Of a stretch of DNA of 64,000 nucleotides, positions 45,701 through 56,607 are shown one piece after another. Positions within the stretch are counted from its first letter, which is position 1, and every line of letters starts with the position of its first letter. The notes beneath the pieces were generated by a model, which was not told the DNA's origin, made no database searches, and saw only the letters and a list, made by a program, of their open reading frames with translations. Source of the stretch: Axinella damicornis (lineage: Eukaryota > Porifera > Demospongiae > Axinellida > Axinellidae). A program made the position numbers and the translations under genes. The stretch covers positions 18,581,523 through 18,645,522 of the forward strand of contig OZ007507.1 in NCBI GenBank assembly GCA_963931865.1. The letters are read 5' to 3'.

Positions 45701-48700
45701 AGCTGTGTTTTGTCAAGCTGTGTTACTGAACACCTGTTCTTTTTTGTACACAGGAAGCTTGTCAAGACAGAGCCAGTAATCGAGTACTACAGCGGAAGAA
45801 AGGAGCTCCCAATATATACTCGACAAAAGAAGCATCTTTCTACGACTCAAATCGTTGAAAGCCTTCTAGATCCTGATCTTGACCAAGCCCAGATCTGCAA
45901 GACTCAACCAGTTGGTGTCGAAAGCAACTTGGCATTCATTGTTGATCTGAAGCACCTCAAGAACCCAAAAGATATCCTTTGTGATGAGTTAGGGTCGTGG
46001 AAATGCAACGGTTGCCACCACACATGGGTTGTCGTGGACGGGTTTGGTATTGCTGATGTGTGTGGAAAGAAAAAGCCAAGCGACAAGGATGGAGCATTGT
46101 ACCGGGTCACCAAGAAGTACTACAACAACAAAGGAAGCCCTGACTTTAATCGAATGGTTGTATTTCTTGAAGGTATGTGTGCAAGTAAATTACACATTAT
46201 CAAATTTGCTGTTGTAATGACTTTATGCTGACAGTGCTTTTGTGGTTGATTAGGGTGTGTTTGTGTGCAACACCTATAGTACCTTGTATCATGTAATTAG
46301 TGTTCTGATAAGGGAATGTACTGGTGTGTGACCACCTTTGGGGGATAGTGGGTGACTTAAGAGTTTGAATTGGGTGTGCACATTGTGTGTGTGCCTTGTT
46401 TTGATGCTTGGTGTTGTACTAGTCATAAAGTGTGCTGTAAGTGTATGTTCTTACAAACTGCATTTTTGGTTTGCCTTTGTGGCAATTGTTTACATAATGC
46501 CTTTTAGGTAACATGCCATTGGTATGAAAATTACCTCTGAATGTATGAGTTAGGATTACTTGTGGGTGGTGTCTTAGTGGCTATTTTGTGAACACCTGAG
46601 TGTGTGTGAGCTTAGTTTTAGCGAAATTAATGTGAAACGACATTCTTTCATTACAGATGGGGATGGTGACACTCTGAATTTATCGATGGTTCACTATTCG
46701 TTTGACAACGAAGAGCACAGTGTGCTCCCACGCCCCCACGGAAACTCCAAGTCTCAGAGTGCTTATGTACGAACCATGCCGAGTACCATGTGCAAGCTTA
46801 GAGATGCAAGTCAATACCTCCCACCGAAGCATGCTGTTGGAGAAGTAACCAGGGGTGTTGGTGGATTGGCTGGGGCATCCAGTGTGTCTGAACTACCACG
46901 AAACAGACAGCAGTCAGCTGACTGTCGCAGAGCCTTGTTCGCCCCGAAGTGTACTCGTGTAAGTAGCAATGCCGACCCATTGTTTCCAGTTATGCTCATG
47001 TGCAAGGAGAGTGAAGGTGCAAACAGCAACCCAAGTACACGCTTTGTACGCATTGTGTGTAATACTCCTGAGCCAATGGCTGTGTTGACCTTTGATTGGA
47101 CCCTTGAAGACTTGCAACGTTTTTGCACTCGCCCTCATCAGCACGTGATTCTGAGTGTCGATCCCACTTTCAATTTAGGGAGCTTTCACGTGACGGTTAC
47201 TACATATCGACACCCTATGCTTGAGTACAGACACCACAGACGACGCCAGCACCCTGTCATGTTTGGCCCAATGTTCGTGCATCAGAGGAAGACGTTTGCT
47301 ACGTACAACTTCTTTTTCTCTCAATTGGTTGGCTTAAAACCCAATCTCCGTGATATTCAGTGCTTTGGTACTGATGGGGAGAAAGCCCTCGAGGATGCTC
47401 TTCACACTCAGTTTAGAGTTGCCATGCATCTACGTTGCTTTCTGCACTTTCGGGGCAATCTGAAGTCCAAGCTAGCTGATCTGGGGATTTCAAAATCTGG
47501 TGCCCAAGAGTTTCTCAAGGACGTGTTTGGCAATCCTGTCTTGTTAGAAGAAGGGCTGGTCGATGCAGATAGTGCCGAGTTGGACGAAGAATTCGAGTCT
47601 CTGAAGAAGACATGGGATGATAGAGAATGCTCTCTGGTCAACACCACACAAGCTCATTTTCACGACTGGTTTAGATCCAACTCACTTGAGGTGATCAGGA
47701 AGTGTATGCTGAAAGAGAAAAGGGAAGCAGCAGGCCTCGGGTCACCACCTGAACCATTTTACACCAATGATGTAGAATCGAAAAATCGAGTTCTCAAGGA
47801 CCAGACATGCTACAAAACACAGCAGTTGCCAGCATTTGTACAGATGATGAAAGACATGTATGAAGAGCAAAAACAAGAGATCGATAAGGCTGTGATAGGT
47901 CTTGGAGAGTATCAACTGTGCCCGCCATACAAGTCGTACGAAGTCACCTCTAAGGAGTGGTTCAAGAAGAGCGAGAAACAGAGGGAGAGAGTTCTTCAAC
48001 GATTTGCGAAGGCTGAGCTGACTACAGGTGATTCAGTTGACCAAGATGGTGCATCTACTAGCAATCCCCTGTCGTGCACCAAGATTGATGCGTCCATTCA
48101 GTCTGCTATGTGGGCCAAAGCACAGAGGTATCTCGCCGATCAATTGTACAGTAAGTCACCCGGGGTTTCAGACTTTTCCAGTGTGAGTGTGAAGAGTGAG
48201 TCAAGCGATCGACCTCACTTCGTGAAGAAAGTTGGCAATCACGTTTACCGATGCGACAAGGAGTGCCTAATGTTCAAAGCCACCAATGGAATGTGCTCCC
48301 ATTCCCTGGTTGTGGCCCTTTTGAATGGCCAAGTTGACACATTCGTCGCACACTATGCTAAGTCAAAAGCCCCAGTCAACTATGGCCAGCTCGCCCAGCA
48401 TGGTCTACCACTTGGAGGCAAGAAACCTTCTAAACGCAAGGCCTCCTCGAAGAGGACGACTTCGGCTGTCAAGGAAATTCTCTCTCTTGCGGATGGCCTT
48501 CAGCGTTCCAAGCGTGCCAAGCGTGCCAGTGGTGGCCATCATGTGAGCAGGTCGCCTTCGCCTCTTCTCAGTGATCACTCGCCTGAGCCTATGTCTCCTA
48601 CCAATGACCACTCAGTTGTGTTTCCGAGTAATCACTCTGATTATGAGCCCTCCGAGTCCCCCTCTTATGGTCTTGTTGCTGTACAAACCCAGCCTTCTAA

Positions 48701-51700
48701 GCGTGCCATGACTGAGCCTGTTAGCTACTCGCCTTCCTTGGTACCAAGTGATCATCAACGCTCCAACTCCCCAGTTTTTGGTGTTAGTGCTCCAAACACT
48801 ATGATCAGAAGTGTATCCAACACTGCCAATTTGTTGAGTCCTCTTTCTCAGCCGCCACCACTGGTACATGTCTCACCTCGACCTCAATCAAGTTTGCAAG
48901 CCTCACTTGGGTCAAGTTCATCTGTAGGGCAACCGTTTCGCTTGATGTTTTACAATGCAAGAATATCGAGATGCCAAGGCTGTCGGGGTGAGATTCAACG
49001 AGGTTGCTCCAGCCCACATGATGTCATTTTCCAGCACAAGGAACACGTCTTGTTCCAAAACCCAAATTCAGGAAACTGGCAGATGTCTCGTGACCTCAGA
49101 AACACCTACTATCACGCTAAATTCCAGTGTTTGGCTTCGAAACATCCAGGCTTTCACCCATCTGAGATCACTGTCGCTCAAGATGTCAAGAACAGACTGA
49201 ATCAAACCCACATTCACTTCCTTCGCCAAGAGTTTGGTCTTCAAATGTAAGTCATGGAACAGTCAAAGCACTCATTGTTTTTCTTTAACCTGTAACATTG
49301 CCACTCAATTTTCAACTTGGTGTCAGCATGCACTCAACACTCATCACTTACACCATGAGTCAATTTCTCTCATGTACGCAGTACTTATACCAGTCAATTT
49401 ACATCTTGGTGTCAGCATACACTCAACACTCATCACTTATACCATGAGTTAATTTCTCTCATGTACACAGTACTCATATACCAGTCAATTTACATCTTGG
49501 TGTAAATTCATCACTCACTACGTTCAATGTTAGTCTGTTGTCTTTCTAAGTGTAAATGAAATGTGTACAGTACTGGCATGTCTGTCTAGTAGTTATTAGC
49601 TACATGTCACTCAGAGATGATGATGATATTATTCCTAGCAGTTTCTGAGCATGCGCACGATTTTTCCATTTTCCACGTCCGTTTCCGCTTTCCATGTCCG
49701 TTTCCGCTTTCCGTTTCCTGCTTTTCCATACGCCCGTTGCGCATGGGGTACGTGCTCTGCTGAGCACCTCTAGTTAATTAAATAATCAAACCTCACAGCA
49801 CGGAGGAAAGGTCTACAGAGATTCTGACTACACCGTCGTGATCGCTATCATGGAGTGACACGACCACACAATAATTGTGGTGAAACTCACCTTGGTGGTG
49901 GAGATACAAGCGCTTTTGTCGTGCCATCGGCCGCCATTGCTCGATCGTTCTCTTCAACGTTGGTTGCCAGTACAGTCATACGAAGGGCCCACAAAGATTC
50001 TGACCTCACAGCCGTAATCGCTATTGTTTACTGACGCTTACATGCCAAAACTCACCGTGCTGGCAAGGTTGTAAGTGCTGTTATAATTTCTTTGGTCGCC
50101 ATTGCTAGCGATCGACTGGGCGTGGTTGCCACGTGGCATGTGCGTTAATTGGAACTAACTGCGATACTTAGCTTGCGCTACGGCGAGTCACAGCCGGCGT
50201 GGCAGCGGCTACCAGGAGTGCGGTTGCCCCTCGTAATTGATGTAAAATTAAAATTGTGTAGCAGCGTAAACCTAGCTAGCTCAAGACTATGTCTGCTGCC
50301 TTCAGGCTTTCAGCCCGCGAACGGTCAAGGTATTACCAACCACAGCTACAATAATACAAGTAGTTTATGTTCTGGGTAGTTCGACCGAACTCAACGAAGT
50401 ACCCCTGGATCCGCCAGTGGGCTGGCTCATGAAATATGGACAAATGCTAAATCATTAATACCAGTATCAGTAGGTATCATGGTACTAAATTAACTTAGAT
50501 GCTTAATGCAATACTGCCCACCGCTACCTATACACACCCTCCAACTAATGCACACTTGCCATTTAGCACACAAGGCACATGACTGCTTAGCTTACTGCCT
50601 TGAGTCATAAGTGCATGTACAGTAGTGTCAACTACATGCCACTTACTTGTTGCAGGGGTCATGAATGCAATTATGAGGTCATTGCTGGAGCCCAGTAGGT
50701 TGGATGCACCCACGGTGACGGTACACCTGGTATCAGCTGGGTAGGTTTCCAGCGGCCGGGTAAAGGTGACCTGGTTACCCATCGTGGGAGAGACATCGTA
50801 CGAGAATGGCGGCTGACCATCACAATCGATAGTAAGGTTAAATGAGCTGACTGGCACTCCCATATCATTGAAGGTCCACGTAATCACCACATTAGAGTCC
50901 CTCACATTGAGTGAATCAAAGCGAATGAGCATTGGTACACCTGCAAAACAGATGTGGGGAGAGCTTGCATTGCTGCTGATACAGAAACATTGTGCCATAG
51001 AGCGTGAACTATTGCAAGACAAATTTGGGCAGATTGGCCTTTCATAATTTTTTTTGTGGTCTAATTACAATTAGCACTGTCAAATTGAGTGTCAATACAA
51101 GATTTGTGCGTGCATAATGGAAGTGTGTATTCAACAGGTGGCATTATACCTTGTTTCCCTACTTATTGCTGTTCTGCTACATTTCCATATATTTTTGCTC
51201 TTGTAAATATCAACACACAAGATACAATAATGAAGCAACTTTCGGCAGTTGCAATGCATGCACTATAATGGCCTCTGTTATGCCATTACTAAGTGGGTCA
51301 CCATAGCTACCTCAGGCTCAGATTCACAGCGGTCTTAGACAACTCCTCCACAGTGCTCTAGTACAAACTTCATACAACAGCAGCTGATAGGATAAAGCTG
51401 TAATGTCCTATTTGATCGGTGAGTAAACTTCTAATGTGAATTGTGGAGGAAATCCCTATGGGACCCGCCGCTAATTATGCTTCACTTGACTTCTGGAGAC
51501 ATGTGATCCTAAGTCCAAAATGTGTAGCTATGGTAACAAATAGCTGGAAGCTGATTAGGACTGATTAGGGCACATAGGGGCACACTATTGGGGTTGACGT
51601 GTCAAACTGTGACACATTTACTGAGACATGGAGTCATTCACTCACCATGGATACAAAACGGTTCTACTTACCTCCGACCCAGACCTGAAATGTCCGCACA

Positions 51701-54700
51701 ACAGAGCCTGCACTGTTGGAAGCATTGCAAGAGTAGGTCCCAGCTGTTTCTGCGTCAGCGCCGGTTATGGTGAATTGGTCATTCATGAACTCAACAGTGC
51801 TGGTGGTACTGGGATCTCTGCTAGCGGTCACAGTCGGATTGGGAGAGCCAATGGCGGAGCAGTCGAGAACTCCACCTGAACCAGTCATGACGGCACAAGT
51901 ATAGGTGGGTTCGGAGCCACTGCACCTAACGTTGCCAATTCTGGATTCAAACTGGGGACTGTCTGTATGCACAAGCAGGAGAAACAAGACCTTTCATTGA
52001 GATGATGGCACTCAGAAGTAGACACCAATTACAAGAAAGCAAACCTTTCTCCGAAAAATACGGGATTTAGTGAGCAAAGAAAGCAAAGAAACAAGGGGAA
52101 TTTGCCATTACGCATCCTCAGCCCCATTCCATTCTGAAATGCTGTAAAAATGGGAAATCGAAACTGATGAGCAAGACTTCTCTGAAAATAAAGTAGGTGT
52201 ATTGAAATCCCATAGGGGGCACATGGTCACACTACGAGGGTACAGTGCCACTATAGAGGGACATGCATCCACAGAGAACCAAGGAGCACAAGTACATATA
52301 CCGTAGTAGCTTGTCATTAAGCGCATGCATCTATATATGTATCTCCATAGGAAGGAGATGCGCTTCATTTCGAATGACATTCTCCCAAAAGGAAGTGCAC
52401 TTCATTCGGAATTATAGCTTTTTCCGCTCCATAGGATCAAAAACGGCAGAGTTGCTAGAAGAAGACTTCAGCACTTAGCTGGGACGAGAGTTGAACCTGC
52501 CCTAACAGCGAATATGTGCTTTATAAGTGAGCTGCACTTAAGGTAGGAAACATGGGTACCGCGATCTCCGAAACCAAGTTGATGGATAAATGGGCAGCAT
52601 CAAAGCGTACACAAGTTTCAGCAATACTTTGCATCAAACTGCTCCCTCTGCTTGAAAATGCCCTAAAACTCAATTTTAAGGCCCTCTACGAAACTGAAAA
52701 TTTGGACCCTCTCCAAGGCCCCACCCACACTCTGACCCCATCATCAATACACACACAAAACAGGCCCAAAAACTACGGATGGATTTACCACCTGCTCTCC
52801 TCAGTTGCAGGCTACAGCCCAAAACTCACTGCCGCCCTCAAAAACAGAGGTTTGGCTACCCTAGGCTTTCAAAAAAAATTCCACGCACACCAACTAAAAC
52901 CGACCAAAGCCAAGGCCAGTTTCCATAAGGTCAACCTACCCCCTGCAAAACTAGGGATGCTTTTCCACGTTCACCTCTCGGTTACAGAGATTTGGCCACA
53001 CATCTACTGCCTCTCACCAGCCCAGTCCAGCTACCAAACCAGCCAAATTTGCCCTAACACGAAAATGGGCGGGGTCTGTAATGCTGAAAGGTCAACTCTC
53101 TAGAGTACCTTGGCCAGGGAGCTGTCAGAGGCTGTTCACTTTCCAGGCTGTTCTTCGGCCACTTCAGCAGCCCAACAAACATTCTGCTCACTCGACCTAG
53201 CTATTCACACTCAGATAGCCCTTCGCTACATTCAACAAGCCAGAATAGCTTCTTCCTTAAAAAAAAAAAAGAAAAAAAAAAAAGAAGAGTGTTCAAACAA
53301 ATCTTCAAAGTACCGCACGGCCACATCAGAGTACCGATTTGAAACTTGAAAGGGCCGCTAGCCGCATCAAAGAGAGAAGCCCCCCTTGTTTATTCCGGTT
53401 GCCGCCATGGGAAAACGTAAACAGATGAATAACTCTATATAACCGTATGCAAGTGACGTCATCTCATTAATTATTCATGAGCAAAATTGCACGATTTCGC
53501 CGATGCCATGCTTCCTACCTTAACAACGCACGAATATGGTACATTGTACTTCCAGCACTGAAGAACCTAGCCCACGTAGCTTCCGGACTCCAGCGTATTC
53601 CAGGCTGTGTCATTTCCGTAAAGCTCCACCCACAGGAAGTTCTTGCCGCTGATGCAGCATTAGCGCTATCAATGTTCGAACACAACATTGACTGTAGCAG
53701 TTCCGTGCTCTTTCACTCAACACAACTGCATGAACAGACAGTGAACCTCGCACTAGTTCATTCCGCATAGCAGAAGCCGGATATTGGGTGATACAACGTA
53801 TACTGATATCTAGAGGTGGGGTGTATGCACACTGACTACAGACAATACATTTTGTCAGATGAAGACATTCACTTACAGTTCACGGTAATATCAAAGGTGG
53901 TGCTGTCGCTTCCAGCGGTGTTATTACCAAATATGGTGTAGGTGCCAGTGTCCTCCCGCCTTGCATGGTTAAACGTGATGGTGTTTACCGTCTGGACTAT
54001 ATTGTTATCTGAGATGGGCATGCCACCCCTGGTCCACATGAAGTTTGGGGAGGGATTAACGTCCAGGGGGACAGTAACTTGAGCATTCATATCCCCCTCT
54101 CTGAAGGTCTGTGGTCCTGGGTTCGTGTAGTTCGGAGCATCTACAGTTTGGGGAACAAGTTAGAGCAGAATAGTTACAATGCTGCCTGAGTAGTTCACGC
54201 CCTAGAGCATCACGAAAATAATCACAGTGAAGGTGTGAATTTAGGCTAGCCTCATGCCCAGGCCTTCTCACCCAGCGTTTGTCACTTGCAGTACTAACAC
54301 GGGGGAAGGCCTGGTAAAACTCGTCACATGCGGGGATGTACATGAACGTTGAGTGGACGTGGGGAAGAGTGGCACCACTCATTCTGTACAGCTCTGGTGT
54401 GGCTTTCCGGGCCTGAGAAAACTTGCCAAGACTGCCTGATGTCGACCACTCAGTCACTCAGTGGCCCGTGACTGCGATCGGCAGCACATGTGAGGTTTTC
54501 AGGGAATGTGCCATTCCTCCACACGTCCACTCAATGTCTATGTATGCCACCGACTCACCGCATGTGATGAGTTTTACCAAGTGTTAGTACTGCAAGCGAC
54601 AATTGCTGGGGTGAGAGGCCTGGATAAGAGACTATGTATAGGTCTAGGAGCCTTCTCTCTGCCATTCCTTGCAGGAGGTTTATCTTTCAGGAAGTAGGCG

Positions 54701-56576
54701 GGTCTGAATAGGTTTGAATCCAGTAGAGCACTTTGTGCTAGGTGGTGTAGGAGTGGCATGGACTGAATGAACGTAGTTACTGTTATTGCATGGTATACGC
54801 AGGTACCTGTAACCTTAAGAGTTTGCAGAATTATTTCAGTCGTGTACTATCTCCTCTGAGCTGTACATTTTCAGCTTGTTCAACGCTTCAGTGCTTCTCA
54901 ACTGATGTGCTCACATCCACACCCACAGTCGTTCGTTATTACAGGGTGTAGTATCATGCCAGGAGCGCATGAGCTGCCGAAGAGCGTTGAACTCAGCATG
55001 CCGGCCGTAACGGAAGTAGTATTACCTCACACGTCCCAAACGTTTACCTTATACGACAAGAGGCCATTACGTAAAAGTGTGTGAAAGACAAACTGGCCTT
55101 TGTACGGCACCGCAAAGGACTTCCATATAAGGTATGACCGTAAGGTGTGAGGGATCACAACATGACTATACTAGTTCAACGCTCCTTCGCCGCCTTCGGC
55201 AGCTCATGCGCTCCTGATCATGCTTAGAGCATTCATGTTGAGCACATAGCTGTGGGAAACACTGGTCTCATGGTTCTAAACACATCTCAATCTCTCACTC
55301 TCTCTTTGCTACTCATCTAGTGACATAACTTACAGTACACGGTGAGAATGCCGATATCAGTAGATTCTCCCCCAGCAGCACACTGAAATGCCAGCGTGTT
55401 TTCATCCCTCTGGGCATTCACAACCGTAATTGTCACTGAGTTATCAGTACCATCCACCATCACATTGGCTGGTAAGGTTGACACAATATCAGTCCCCCCA
55501 GGTAGGCGAACAGAGACAGTTATGCCCCCAACAATTTCACACCGGAACGTCACATTGTTACCCTCGTTTACAAAAATGGAAACGTCTTGTGGACCACCTT
55601 GAGAGCGTTCGAGAACTACCGGTGCCTGGCCTGTGGAGAAACAGACAAAAGACAATATTAATTGTCAAAATCTTAATGTTGTCCCACAAAACACACAGAT
55701 TCACATACCCACACACGTTTTGTGTGGAAACCTGCTACCCCTAACGGAATGCAGTAATTACTGGTGACCTCAGAGGAAGTCACATGATCAGACCTTACAA
55801 CCTCATACACACACAAACTCCATGTAGGCACCCACAGCAGCTCCATCAGGAATCCATGGTTACAATGTGTACTTACACACACAAACATTCCCACCCTAGT
55901 CGGGCTGTATACCAGTCACTAGTATTTGCACATACTAATTTTAGTGAATTTTAGCAAAATTGGTTGGAGCCAGCCGTAAGCTCGCCTCCTACGAAGCAAC
56001 CTGTACCTGGGAACCAGGAGGCCAGCTGTATAGTACGCATCAGCGTCTATCCATGAGGTGAGAGCAAGACCTTAGACATCATTCTGAAAAGTGAGTTTGC
56101 CAGTCTGTTTCTCTAGCCTTTACCATCAGACTGAGCAGTGTGGTTGCCACGTGGACGGATTGTGAGAATACAAGAGTTGCCATCAGCTCTGGTAATACTC
56201 GCCAAATATGCCGACGGAGAAACCTTACCATAACTTAACTTAAAACATCTGTCTGAGTATGTACGGTGAATTGAGTTGTACTGACCTTGTAGAAACACAC
56301 CTAGCAGAGTTTCGTAGAGAGGGAAGCCACCCCCCCTACCCCCCACCCCCCCACCCCCCACCCCACCCCCACCCCCCACCCCCTCACCCCCCCCCCACCC
56401 CCCACCCCCTCACCCCCCCCCCACCCCCTCACCCCCCCCCCCACCCCCTCACCCCCCCCCCCACCCCCCCCCCCCCCACCCCCCCCCCACCCCCCCCCCC
56501 CCACCCCCCCCCCCCCACCCCCCCCCCCCCCACCCCCCCCCCCCCACCCCCCCCCCCCCCCCCCCCCCCACCCCCC

Positions 56577-56607
<31 letters not shown>

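Larger units (their letters stand above)
44980..50424 (+). mobile_element. 5.4 kb autonomous MULE/SWIM-type DNA transposon, 5 bp target duplication
   Basis: Element 44985-50419. Ends CAGTGGCGGATCTAG and the reverse complement of CACTGGCGGATCCAG; GGCTG duplicated on both sides (44980-44984, 50420-50424). It carries a four-exon transposase gene. A five-copy 19 bp minisatellite lies near the left end and an inverted counterpart (49656-49725) near the right, followed by about 650 bp without a left equivalent, perhaps a nested insertion. A tandem array of about 90 bp units follows the gene (49305-49505). It lies in gene B's intron between FN3 and stalk, so the gene can still splice across it. Confidence 0.8.

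Noticed and set aside
52552..53103. 183-codon frame as a host gene
   Set aside because: It starts within the terminal repeat of a TTAA element, has no recognised domain and no intron evidence; kept only as part of the element.
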